DNA of 64,000 nucleotides from Homarus americanus (lineage: Eukaryota; Arthropoda; Malacostraca; Decapoda; Nephropidae): assembly GCF_018991925.1 (NCBI RefSeq), contig NW_024738608.1:1728187-1792186 (forward strand). Direction: 5' to 3'. The position numbers were made by a program, and so were the translations under genes. The notes beneath the pieces were generated by a model, which had not been told where the DNA came from, did no database searches, and saw nothing but the letters and a program-made list of their open reading frames with translations. Each line of letters starts with the position of its first letter. The stretch's first letter is position 1. Of the stretch, positions 53,701 through 57,032 are shown in pieces.

Positions 53701-56700
53701 TGAGCAATAACGACGAGGGCGTGGATGAGCCGGCCGCTAGAGGAGACAACTGTCAAGATACACAATATCTGTGGGAGTAGAGAGGGAGAAAAAGGGTGTG
53801 TGGAGGCGATGAATGTTGTGCTTCCCTCACGGCAGGTACAGAGTCGTCAGATGCGCCTGCTGGGATGTGTGGGCCTGGGTCAGGAGCAGGGGCTGCTTCA
53901 GAAGAAGCGGATGAGGGCTCGTGACAGCAGCTGGGTCCACAACAGCAGCAGGGTGCAGGACAGTAGCAGGGAGTACCTGAGGGAGAAAAGAGGGTGTGTG
54001 GGTCCGCACTCAGGCACATGGGCTGCGTCGGGAGCAGGGGCTGCATCAGGAGTAGCGGCAGGGGGTACTGCTGGGCCGGGGACAGCGTCTGAGGCAGGAC
54101 AGGTGTGCTGGGGTCGGTAGGACGTGGTGCTTGGGGCAGGAAGAGGAGCTGGTGTCTGCTTAGAGAAGCAGTGCTGCTCTAGGGTGTCTAACCTGCGGTG
54201 TAGAGACAGTAGCTGTAGAGCCGATGAGAGCTGCCTCTGTGTGGATAAGCCAGTCTTCCATGTTGCTTGAAGACTGGGAGCGTGATCGGTTTCTCCTCCA
54301 TCCTGTGTGAGTGCAAATCTCCGGGGGTCACCATTTGTGGGATGTAATTTGTGTTTGTGTTCACACTCAGGATGGGATGGAGGAAGGAAACTCACAATGC
54401 GCTTTCTGTATACATGTTGTATTGGATGTACAATGCAGCTTGGTGCTGGGAAGTGGCAGCGTGGTTACAAGCGTGATGTAGAGAGAGCTGGTTGGTGAGG
54501 GTGCTCAGAGGAGGACAGCTTGTGGGTCGCCATGCTCGCCGGCGGGAGCGAGGGCCGTCAGGCAGCGGCGGAGGAGGAGGAGGAGGTGTTGCTTGCTGGT
54601 TGGTGTAGGTAGAAAAGAGCGAGGTCACCATGAGGTCAGGTCTTTTATAGCGGAGGTAGGCGTGGCTTAATAGTTGACCCCCGCTCCGTGGGCGGCGCTG
54701 GTTGACCTAGACCACGAGGCATACACTGGGGAATTCGCGGGGTCGGCTACTCAGCGACAAACAGCGTTTGTAGGGGAGAAATCCACTACAAGGTAATTGG
54801 TAAGGGAGACTACAGGAAATGTAAAAAGAATTTAAAAGAAGTGTAGCGACTGAAGAATAATGAATGTAATGTAATGTAATGTAATATAGTTAACAATGAC
54901 TATAATTATTGTAACTAGCAATTCTGTTTATGTATCTATTGTTGAGTCAGCTTGATGAACTTGGTTCGAGACAGCTTCGTTCAGTCAGCCGGTATATATA
55001 CTCGTGGGCGGCCTCCCAGCCACACAAGGACCTGGGAGGGCTCACTAACTCCATTGCAGTAAAAAAGTATTATAAGCAGCACTATATAAATAAACCAATA
55101 TTAATACAAGGTCTGACGACCCAAGGGAGCAAAACAAAGATAAAACACCAATAGGAAAGAAGAAGCGATCTGGTTGAGCCTAGATTCTTTCTACTACTGT
55201 ATTTCAGTTTCACCACTTTTTCTTCAACCCCTAATAATCTTCTTTCACCTCATAACTCATGACTCCAAAGCCAAAGAACGGCCACTCACTCTCGCTCCGT
55301 GCTAGAGCACAGTTCTCCTAGCAACACCAATAAACTGATAAACGTAGTCTGAGTTTTCCTGGACCAAATACTACATTGGTGTCTCGAACCAAGTTCACCC
55401 AGCTGACTCAACAACAGGTACATAAACAGAATTTCTAGTTACAACAATTATAGTCATTGTTAACTATATTACATTACATTACATTCATTATTCTTCAGTC
55501 GCTGCAGAAGGATGTGTGCCAAGACTATGTACTAGATAAGGTGGGGACGATGATGGTGAGAGATGAAGATGTTAGAGGAAGTTGGAGAGTACAGTACCCT
55601 CCACCCCCTATATCAATGAGATGTGTACTGTACTATACTGTACTGTATTATGGTTCACTATTTCTCAGCAAAGTGAATAGTGAAAACATTTTTATATCGT
55701 AGCGAGATGTTTGAATTATTAAAGTCTTTGGCCTTTCTATACTGTATTTTGTACCCCCACTGTATTATCAACATTTCCTTGCAGTTTTCAATGATCCCTG
55801 TAAATTTTCAGTACCCCATACATTTTCATTGGCCGCTCTTTCAGTTTGTTTCTGTCTAAATTTTAGTAATGTTTGGCATTTGTCGTGTCCCTATAAATTT
55901 TTAGTAACCCATAGCATTTTCAGTAGACCCTATATTATAAATGACCCTGACATTTTTAGTGTCCCCAACAATTTTCATTGTCCCCCAAAAAATTTAATTA
56001 ACCTATATTTTCAGAACCCCTTTCATTTTCCATTCCCTCTGTAATTGCAATGCCTCCAATGTTTTCATTGCTCCTCTAGATTTTAAGTCTTCCCATACAT
56101 ATTCAGTGTCCCTTTCCCCCTCATGAATATGTGCAGTATTGTAAAAAAGTGTTTTGAGAATTGAATAGATGAGATTGCACGAAGATGGTATAAGTATATG
56201 GAGTATACTGTATGACAGGAGAGTGAGTGGTTAAAACAATATATACAGTATAACAGTAAAGTAGGGTATAGATAAAGGCATGAATATGAAAGGAAGATTA
56301 AATTCCAGAGTGATATACAGTATGGCACTTAAAAATTTCTGGTCCTCAACACACAAGTTTTGAACAGCTTACTTATTTTAGAACCATACAAGTAGTTAGT
56401 GCCTCTGTAACTATATCAGCAGTGAGTGAAATACAGTATAGATAATATATTTTAGGAATGACAAATTACTTTTTTCCCAGCAGAAATATTAAATGGTAAA
56501 TAATGGTCTATATTGTCAGTTTCTTGTTTTGAATCATGCATTACAGTTTGTTTTACATACATGTAGTTTTAATTGCACTAAGAAATTTTTTTAAATATAT
56601 AAATTACTGAAGATATTGCCATTGCAGGTAAAACACCAGCAACAACAGCTGCAATGATACCCTGGCATCCACCGAAAGATAATGAAATTCAGAGAGCATC

Positions 56701-56791
56701 ACTCCCTCAACGAGATAAAGGAGGAGTTGGTCAAGTTACATCAAGCCTATATGTCATATCTACCCTCACTTTTTTTATGATTGTTCTTTGA
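12224..56791 (+). CDS. MOXD1-like: DBH-like copper monooxygenase, MOXD1 family (gene span, 14 exons)
   Basis: The joined exons encode 627 residues of a copper type II ascorbate-dependent monooxygenase family protein, following the order of MOXD1 throughout. Visible residues 1-108 are the C-terminal half of DOMON. Then come the two copper domains, with CuH ligands H151, H152 and H229, CuM ligands H307 and H309, and M382. All six are present, so the enzyme looks catalytically intact. The family hydroxylates carbon centres using O2, copper and a reductant. The MOXD1 substrate is not established, and the protein acts in the secretory pathway or at membranes. The end has a short hydrophobic tail. 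Exon phases are compatible at every junction. The signal peptide and first half of DOMON (roughly 100-130 residues) were not found. Most introns carry transposons. Paralogues such as tyramine beta-hydroxylase are less likely because of MOXD1-like stretches (LPGDSLIVNC, GGFSTEEEMC). Confidence 0.92.
13870..13892. repeat. GTA microsatellite, left of the REL-like fragment
   Basis: A pure run of about seven GTA units ends where the retroelement-derived coding starts. The same trinucleotide recurs on the other side at 14725-14856. Confidence 0.9.
13893..14608 (+). pseudogene. C-terminal fragment of a retroelement protein with REL-endonuclease-like motifs
   Basis: The open frame (nominally from an ATG at 13820 but with element-like sequence only after the GTA run) ends at a TAA at 14606. 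Reading on, there is CVCGYSYDGDHAMVC, a C-x-C-x7-H-x3-C zinc-knuckle-like pattern, then MRHDEVRD, then EARVDVSARGFW and AFFDIRIFDP, then a conserved tail with FTPLVFTTSGGMGP and RCRLSFSLLRSALLCLRG. The order CCHC, R-H-D/N and spaced aspartates resembles the restriction-like endonuclease at the C terminus of R2-type reverse transcriptases. The tail resembles a domain common in invertebrate retroelement proteins. The RT domain itself is absent, so the copy is 5' truncated. Functional class is inferred from motif spacing and memory of such sequences, not from a search. Confidence 0.6.
14711..14856. repeat. Poly-A and GTA compound microsatellite
   Basis: Blocks of A (7 to 20) alternate with GTA runs four times. 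It follows the 3' end of the REL-like fragment and may be its degenerate tail or its expanded target. Confidence 0.92.
15637..15755. repeat. CCTCCCTCC polypyrimidine tract
   Basis: C/T only over more than 100 bases. ORFs on both strands here are artefacts. Confidence 0.9.
16080..16640 (-). pseudogene. 3' end of a jockey-like LINE reverse transcriptase
   Basis: The minus strand reads MEYCSHIWGGSSSF at its start, then LLDRVESKPFRLINSPPL, and toward the end FFPHTAKLWNALPSVFPYSY and NLFHFKKPVF. This is the typical C-terminal region of arthropod jockey-type reverse transcriptases. The ORF (16187-16606) ends in a normal stop. The sequence below 16187 is the 3' UTR, with GGGTGGGCTATTC and an AAAGAAAGATAAAA-type tail near 16060-16085. 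The polymerase core is missing, so this is a 5'-truncated dead copy. Confidence 0.85.
16715..17045. repeat. Purine-rich (GGA/GAA) tract
   Basis: The + strand is almost pure purine for some 300 bases. ORFs on both strands (Glu/Gly or Ser/Pro/Phe rich) are low complexity. Confidence 0.9.
20860..21180. repeat. 16-bp minisatellite with alternating 32-bp higher-order unit
   Basis: About twenty copies of CTACTGGCC plus a seven-base variable part. In the left half the variable part alternates between AAATCCA and AGACCCA, giving a 32-bp dimer. The alternation breaks down after about 21040. 16 is not a multiple of three, so each strand cycles through frames and the ORFs over it are spurious. Confidence 0.93.
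21920..22000 (+). mobile_element. 3' tail fragment of the jockey-like LINE
   Basis: GGCCCTGATGTGGGTCTGAC, CTGTGCCTAGGTGGGCTA and an ATAAAATAAAATAAAAA tail match, on the opposite strand, the 3' UTR of the LINE fragment at 16060-16190. It is a very short truncated insertion. Confidence 0.7.
22594..22767 (+). CDS. MOXD1-like: MOXD1-like exon B (end of DOMON)
   Basis: 174 nt, phase 0-0, residues 51-108. It starts at the acceptor CTATCCCTCAG and ends at the donor GTAGGT. GDTVRVLWSYDEEDP matches the MOXD1 stretch after the DOMON core. The rest, with RGSRSLYL-like and LQFWDVLSPQ sequence, links to the first copper domain. A GT microsatellite follows at 22791-22814. Confidence 0.93.
23284..23820 (+). 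mobile_element. Tigger/pogo-like MITE with HTH remnant
   Basis: Terminal inverted repeats CAGGGAGTTCTGCTATAACG and CAGGTAGTTCTGCTATAACG (right end read on the minus strand) are flanked by TA on both sides (23282-23283 and 23821-23822), as expected for Tc1/mariner-pogo elements. It retains a short piece of transposase N terminus at about 23438-23556 with RRSDDRIPGDYRKRKDITL and EEKLNVINL, resembling a CENP-B-type helix-turn-helix. The catalytic domain is gone, so it is a 537-bp deletion derivative in the intron between exons B and C. Confidence 0.9.
24631..24717 (+). CDS. MOXD1-like: MOXD1-like exon C (start of copper domain 1)
   Basis: 87 nt, phase 0-0, residues 109-137. The acceptor is TTGTGTTGTAG and the donor GTAATT. 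VRLPDGLPTLYWCKLYKIP contains the conserved T-x-Y-W-C entry of the copper monooxygenase N-terminal domain. Confidence 0.93.
25136..25331 (+). CDS. MOXD1-like: MOXD1-like exon D (CuH histidine pair)
   Basis: 196 nt, phase 0 to 1, residues 138-202 plus a split glycine. The acceptor is GTGTTCCTCCAG and the donor GTAAGA. QHVHHMLLYEC carries the CuH ligands H151 and H152. WSACNTPIVAWGIGSEG is the conserved C-x(n)-AW-G-GG-like block before the P-H-V-G motif. Confidence 0.95.
25511..26232. mobile_element. Tigger-like MITE, family with AACCGACG ends
   Basis: The left end CAGGTGTATCCCCAAAACCG matches the inverse of the right end (AAGGTGTACCCCGATAATCG read from 26232). The right-most CTG seems mutated to CTT, and the flanks are AA and TA. 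The right 160 bp are clearly homologous, in inverted orientation, to the start of the Tigger element at 44717. About 720 bp, no transposase. Confidence 0.75.
26559..26663 (+). CDS. MOXD1-like: MOXD1-like exon E (third CuH histidine)
   Basis: 105 nt, phase 1-1, residues 203-238. The acceptor is TTGTGTTACAG and the donor GTAAGG. EMYPEHVGVPLGEEHGGATY is followed by FMLEIHYDNPNLRTG, with H229 in EIHYDN as the third CuH ligand. Confidence 0.95.
27307..28566 (+). mobile_element. hAT-like MITE, split by a Tigger-like MITE
   Basis: Ends CAGGGCCGGATTC and CTGTTCCGGATTT (right end read on minus) are flanked by 8-bp direct repeats TGTCAACC (27299-27306) and TGTCAACG (28567-28574), one mismatch. The ends and the TTATAATGAGGGGGGCCTCC block match the copies at 34023-34454 and 51559-51968. 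The middle is interrupted by the element at 27613-28337, so this hAT insertion is the older of the two. Confidence 0.85.
27613..28337. mobile_element. Tigger-like MITE (GTAAAGTG family), nested in hAT MITE
   Basis: The left end CAGTGAACCCCTTTACTCGG and the right end CAGTAATACCCCACTTTACG (minus strand) lie between TA dinucleotides (27611-27612, 28338-28339). Internal sequence such as CATATGGGATTAATTG and GTCCATTCAAATAATGGACT recurs in the elements at 46048 and 58411, so the three are one family. 725 bp, no coding remnant. Confidence 0.88.
28567..29411 (+). other. Intron sequence without recognised feature
   Basis: The 3' part of the intron between exons E and F. I see no open frame with domain-like content and no clear transposon ends. 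Several TACTGTA/TACAGTA motifs occur. Confidence 0.5.
29412..29575 (+). CDS. MOXD1-like: MOXD1-like exon F
   Basis: 164 nt, phase 1 to 0, residues 239-292. The acceptor is AAATTCCTCAG and the donor GTATGT. VVDSSGVRILYTQKLRQYDA and GILTLGHTVSPTHIIPPAQN match the linker from copper domain 1 to domain 2. Cysteines in AHCTAACTEK fit the conserved disulfide positions. Confidence 0.94.
29821..29938 (+). CDS. MOXD1-like: MOXD1-like exon G (CuM His-x-His)
   Basis: 118 nt, phase 0 to 1, residues 293-331 plus a split aspartate. The acceptor is TTATGGATTTCAG and the donor GTAAGC. FQGFLHAHLLG carries H307 and H309, the H-x-H pair of the catalytic CuM site. Confidence 0.95.
30245..30965 (-). pseudogene. 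LINE reverse transcriptase C-terminal fragment
   Basis: Reading the minus strand from 30960: LQEDLKKIFAWSEKWQMKFN followed by VDKCRVL, the conserved block after the RT palm, then degenerate sequence. It ends with YVVDEWNKLPNFIIDSNTLS and SFKYRLDGYM, the typical C-terminal end of many arthropod and CR1/L2-like LINE ORF2 proteins, stopping near 30330. Frameshifts separate the pieces. It lies antisense in the intron between exons G and H. Confidence 0.8.
30985..31500 (+). pseudogene. LINE APE-endonuclease fragment
   Basis: FNVISNLNNFVNHVSYPTYL, then SGHTLDLFFSP and VSNHALATFGL, resembles the C-terminal part of an APE-type LINE endonuclease, where S-N/D-H is a catalytic motif. Downstream pieces (SSEKMVKLLNEFFQSI, DDFPWYDS) look like the linker to RT but contain stops. 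It directly abuts the antisense LINE fragment on its left, head to head. The N-terminal half of the nuclease is absent. The next ORF at 31503-31799 has no recognisable domain and is not called. Confidence 0.65.
31856..31980 (+). CDS. MOXD1-like: MOXD1-like exon H
   Basis: 125 nt, phase 1 to 0, residues 332-373. The acceptor is CCTCTTTATAG and the donor GTGAGT. DMNYDFNYQQARVLKKEME and ILPGDSLIVNCGYNS are the D-F-x-F-Q and L-P-G-D-x-L-x-x-x-C-x-Y blocks typical of the second copper domain. Confidence 0.95.
32450..32592 (+). CDS. MOXD1-like: MOXD1-like exon I (CuM methionine)
   Basis: 143 nt, phase 0 to 2, residues 374-420 plus a split leucine. The acceptor is TCATGATTTCAG and the donor GTAAGT. 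GGFSTEEEMCLAFLTYYPRV holds M382, the methionine ligand of CuM. If read on, TTG TAA would stop at once, so the GTAAGT donor is required. Confidence 0.95.
32712..34020. mobile_element. CAGTGATATCC-type DNA element with internal additions
   Basis: The left end CAGTGATATCCCTGTTAGTC has TA before it (32710-32711). The right end, read on minus, is CAGTAATGTCTCCATTAGCC, followed by TA (34021-34022). At 1.3 kb it is longer than the sister copy at 35093 because it includes extra sequence, with a short direct repeat (GTAACTGTAATCAC near 33361 and 33568). No transposase was recognised. Pairing of the two ends as one element is an inference. Confidence 0.6.
34023..34454 (-). mobile_element. hAT-like MITE with perfect 8-bp target duplication
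   Basis: It is flanked by TTACTGTA at 34015-34022 and 34455-34462. The ends, AAGTGCCAGATTTAGACC on the left and CAGGGCCGGATTCAGG on the right (read on minus), match the copies at 27307 and 51559. It lies in the minus orientation relative to those. The internal CA microsatellite (34291-34313) corresponds to the GT run of the 51559 copy. The target duplication coincides with the last bases of the upstream CAGTGATATCC-type element. Confidence 0.9.
34524..34988. repeat. Inverted copy of 33549-34010
   Basis: Read on the minus strand, this interval repeats the right half of the preceding element. For example GCATTGGAGCATGATGCAAT is found at about 33777 on + and near 34726 on minus, and GGCTGATT(A/G)TGTCCTGGTA is found on both arms. 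The arms of about 460 bp flank the hAT-like MITE, giving a large imperfect palindrome. Confidence 0.85.
35755..36615. mobile_element. MITE-like insert sharing sequence with 49530-51230
   Basis: It begins near GGACCCCAAATTTTTTTGC and GGGGGTCGACCTCTAAACG, and ends with the inverted GGGTCGACCTATAAACGAGG. The internal segments GTGGAAAGTGGGATAAAAT, CGTAATCGCTTTT and GCACGGCGAGCCTCAGTTTA recur in 49530-51230. No coding capacity. Boundaries are approximate. Confidence 0.65.
36804..37250 (+). pseudogene. Jerky/Tigger-like transposase, DNA-binding part only
   Basis: It starts at an ATG with a lysine-rich leader, then VTLSVNQKLELIRKLEAGAS and VSRVCDEYGVKKQTVSDKRK, a CENP-B/pogo-type helix-turn-helix. 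After 101 codons an in-frame TGA (37107-37109) interrupts, then the same frame continues with a second HTH-like part ending GWLWRFRNRHGMCHLPK, typical of the CENP-B DNA-binding domain. The DDE catalytic domain is deleted. It is a remnant in the host gene's sense orientation and has no relation to MOXD1. Confidence 0.88.
37685..38353. repeat. Diverged tandem duplication, about 385-bp period
   Basis: The first copy (about 37685-37985) and the second (about 38070-38353) share AGAACAGATTTTATAAACTC-like sequence, TCATTATGGTACCAAATTCA-like sequence, and the same order of TTTAAAATTG-rich blocks with scattered differences. No coding content. Origin unknown. Confidence 0.75.
38504..38657 (+). repeat. 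5' LTR of the gypsy-like element
   Basis: Begins TGTGAGATTGTGAAATGG and ends CAAACCTCTCACA. It is the same length as the 3' LTR. Very short for a gypsy element. Confidence 0.95.
38816..39315 (+). pseudogene. Gypsy-like gag, N-terminal part
   Basis: The likely ATG is at 38816 (MSALMAQMASLATGG). WRWSMESWVLLNGWSQLV and WNEFFNSKQGDEEPMKRYFQ belong to a retrotransposon capsid. A TGA at 39221-39223 interrupts, the same frame then continues with CFAEAVECEFKCPTCDNDLS to about 39310, and a frameshift leads into the next frame. The product would form the particle that packages element RNA. Confidence 0.8.
39316..40518 (+). pseudogene. Gypsy-like nucleocapsid, protease and start of RT
   Basis: The open frame has cysteine knuckles CGNCDMTHASGKSNCPV and CRNCSNVGHFKRCC (about 39562-39670), then an aspartic protease active site VADTGAMVCVAG with the catalytic Asp at 39817-39819. 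The start of RT follows (HIHLTPGTTPYA, then EEDIRRGVIQPV and EWCARMVVVGKK). Near 40490 a single-base change shifts the frame and the reading runs into a TAA at 40516, while RT continues in the next frame. Confidence 0.9.
40491..43121 (+). pseudogene. Gypsy-like reverse transcriptase, RNase H and integrase
   Basis: RT has TVNFQRLN, FHQVELEEESRCLTTFITPW, GRFRYCRLPMG and the catalytic CVDD at 40803-40814 (Cys in place of the usual Tyr). RNase H (DHRPLVGL, VKYLPGKRNCAVDALSRFPS) follows after an in-frame TGA at 41382-41384. Integrase has an HHCC zinc site (HVGHQGLDSML, CAACETH) and a DDE core: D in VVADLFHLQ, D in ISTDGGTN (about 42361-42384), E in NGRAEAGVKAAKR. The C-terminal tail is proline-rich and ends at a TAG at 43119. 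Apart from the TGA the frame is open throughout. Confidence 0.93.
43282..43435 (+). repeat. 3' LTR of the gypsy-like element
   Basis: 154 bp, begins TGTGAGATTG right after the G-run polypurine tract and ends CTCTCACA. It is followed by the CTCCC target duplication. Confidence 0.95.
43436..43488. mobile_element. Right-end stub of a CAGTGATATCC-type element
   Basis: ATTATTCTGGCTAATGGGG then TTATTACTGTA matches the right ends at 34020 and 35493/37483. The gypsy-like element apparently inserted into this MITE. Its left part could not be defined upstream of 38504. Confidence 0.55.
43594..43620 (+). CDS. MOXD1-like: MOXD1-like exon J, 27-nt microexon
   Basis: It is bounded by a strong polypyrimidine acceptor (TTTTTTTTCTCTTACAG) and a GTGAGT donor, phase 2-2, encoding KMFNHQGF plus split residues. 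Length 27 is divisible by three and neighbouring phases match, so exon I can also join directly to exon K without a frame change. Conservation of these residues cannot be judged here. The call rests on splice sites and phase. Confidence 0.7.
44502..44629 (+). CDS. MOXD1-like: MOXD1-like exon K
   Basis: 128 nt, phase 2 to 1, residues 430-472 plus a split lysine. The acceptor is TTCTTTTTTCAG and the donor GTAAGT. The product is acidic at first (EYYINEEDEKAVLLDML), then KPHNIHLADIYHNVVAKAPQ, which leads into the conserved KYFNVSF of the next exon. This stretch is longer than the corresponding part of vertebrate MOXD1, as I recall that family. Confidence 0.88.
44717..45990 (-). mobile_element. 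Truncated Tigger-like DNA transposon
   Basis: One end, CAGGTGTACCCCGATAACTG, follows TA (44715-44716) and is the inverted counterpart of the right end of the MITE at 25511-26232. The minus strand carries transposase pieces up to about 45980, where the copy stops short. The next Tigger element starts at 46048, so the missing 5' part may have been lost in that region. Confidence 0.75.
45111..45985 (-). pseudogene. Tigger-like transposase, C-terminal half, frameshifted
   Basis: Minus-strand pieces in order: PPVLDNVPCHPQTM near 45975 (the second catalytic Asp region, normally LDNAPGHP), then sequence for the third Asp region in shifted frames near 45880, then a continuous piece with VTNKIVSLAKQAGFNEVTEE and EITELLISHEKELSNED. 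Several stops and frame changes occur. Only the distal half of the DDE domain and the tail remain. Confidence 0.8.
46048..48694 (-). mobile_element. Tigger-like DNA transposon, nearly full length
   Basis: 2647 bp with inverted ends CAGTGAACCCTCACTTTACG and CAGTCAACCCTCGCTTTACG, flanked by TA (46046-46047, 48695-48696). It carries a complete-length minus-strand transposase frame broken only by stop codons. Subterminal sequence (CATATGGGATTAATTGAAAT, ATCTAAAAATAGCGTC) is shared with the MITEs at 27613 and 58411, so this copy is a relative of their autonomous parent. Confidence 0.93.
46391..48304 (-). pseudogene. Tigger-like transposase with three in-frame stops
   Basis: All pieces are in one frame of about 637 codons. 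N-terminal HTH: RRSLSYEVKYKIIQELEKGT, then RQVDLARQHGVNESTIRTIK. Second HTH: GWLQRFKKRN. DDE domain: VFNMVESGLFWKKLP, where the usual first catalytic Asp is replaced by Val, then LLLLDNAPGHSS (second Asp) and TSILQPMDQELI (third Asp). Stops lie between codons at about 47879, 47597 and 47501 on the + coordinates. The acidic C-terminal tail is intact to the stop at 46391. The protein would have bound the element ends and moved the element by cut and paste. Confidence 0.92.
49530..51230. repeat. MITE-like region with internal about 578-bp tandem duplication
   Basis: The left part has CGAGTTTTTAAGACCAAATT and AATTGGGGGTCGTCC, resembling the insert at 35755. A unit starting with GTGTTTTTCGAATCGTTTTC occurs at about 50008 and again at about 50586, followed each time by the same series through GTGGAAAGTGGGATAAAAT and CGCTTTTCGAATGG. 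The region ends with GCACGGCGAGCCTCAGTTTA, also seen at 36453. No coding. Confidence 0.75.
51559..51968 (+). mobile_element. hAT-like MITE with perfect 8-bp target duplication
   Basis: 410 bp, flanked by TTCTCACC at 51551-51558 and 51969-51976. The ends, TAGGGCCGGATTCAGG and (minus) CAGTGCCAGATTT, and the interior closely match the copy at 34023-34454. Imperfect inverted subterminal GCAGCTGCCCAGGGGCCTCC and GAGGCTGCCCATGGGCCTCC are notable. Confidence 0.92.
52328..52473 (+). CDS. MOXD1-like: MOXD1-like exon L
   Basis: 146 nt, phase 1 to 0, residues 473-521. The acceptor is TGTTTCCAG and the donor GTGAGT. YFNVSFYDILYDKTTWQNNQ matches the MOXD1 stretch near the C-terminal end of the second copper domain. 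The exon ends HGRELIQG. Confidence 0.92.
52790..52946 (+). CDS. MOXD1-like: MOXD1-like exon M
   Basis: 157 nt, phase 0 to 1, residues 522-573. The acceptor is ATGTTCCACAG and the donor GTAAAA. LPKKVRYPDFIPLKPQHQKC corresponds to the last conserved block of MOXD1. The remainder is a low-complexity Ser/Pro/Lys linker (SSVPPPTNQSSGEERKR), likely disordered. Confidence 0.88.
53152..53606 (-). repeat. 3' LTR of the TRIM-like element (minus strand)
   Basis: 455 bp, about 97% like the other copy by eye. It includes a GATAAAAG TATA-like box on the minus strand (near 53457-53466). Confidence 0.9.
54336..54790 (-). repeat. 5' LTR of the TRIM-like element (minus strand)
   Basis: 455 bp. On the minus strand it starts TGTAGTGGATTTCTCCCC and ends ATTACATCCCACA, followed by the primer-binding site. 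Confidence 0.9.
54841..55506. mobile_element. Long-terminal-inverted-repeat (foldback) element
   Basis: Arms of about 135 bp: 54845-54978 and the inverse of about 55370-55505. Both read GCGACTGAAGAATAATGAAT, then repeats of GTAAT, TAGTTAACAATGACTATAAT, and GAACTTGGTTCGAGACA. They differ by one GTAAT unit and a few bases. The interior (about 390 bp) has TATATATACTCGTGGGCGG and no recognised ORF. Superfamily unknown. Target duplication not clear. Confidence 0.85.
55780..56115. repeat. Highly degenerate tandem repeat (CCCC-ATATTTTCAGT-like)
   Basis: Units of roughly 18-30 bases with CCC(C/T) followed by ATA or CTG and then ATTTTCA(G/T)T recur about a dozen times (CCCCATACATTTTCATTG, CCCATAGCATTTTCAGTA, CCCCAACAATTTTCATTG). 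Old minisatellite. Confidence 0.6.
56628..56791 (+). CDS. MOXD1-like: MOXD1-like exon N (last coding exon)
   Basis: 164 nt, phase 1 in, residues 574-627 and a TGA at 56789-56791. The acceptor is TTGCCATTGCAG. The sequence is Thr/Ala/Pro rich, then basic, and ends TSSLYVISTLTFFMIVL, a short hydrophobic C terminus. MOXD1 proteins commonly end in such a tail (membrane anchor or GPI signal); which applies here is not decided. The 3' UTR follows; I could not settle a poly-A site. Confidence 0.85.
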
Positions 56792-57032
56792 TCTTGTGTA
56801 CATAGTTGTGCTGCCTTACAATTCCTTGAGTCAATACAATTTATGTTTGTGTTGCTGATGATAAGTCTAACCTTTTTTTATATATATTATGCAAGATTTT
56901 TTCTTTCTTTTTACAATTATATACAGTAGTAGAATGAAGAAACATTAACCACTCTGTGTAAATATGGTCTTACTAAATATTGTACATTGTATTATTTATT
57001 GCGTAGACTATCCACTGATGCTGATCTTCGTA

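Larger units (their letters stand above)
53152..54790 (-). mobile_element. Non-autonomous LTR retrotransposon (TRIM/LARD-like), minus strand
   Basis: Two 455-bp direct repeats (53152-53606 and 54336-54790), each TGT...ACA, are flanked by AGGT (53148-53151 and 54791-54794). On the minus strand the first internal bases after the 5' LTR are AATGGTGACCCCCGGAG, a TGG-type primer-binding site. Just before the 3' LTR lies GGAGGGAAGGGGGGAGTAC, a polypurine tract. The orientation is therefore minus. The internal 729 bp encodes no recognisable gag or pol. It lies in the intron between exons M and N. Confidence 0.9.
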
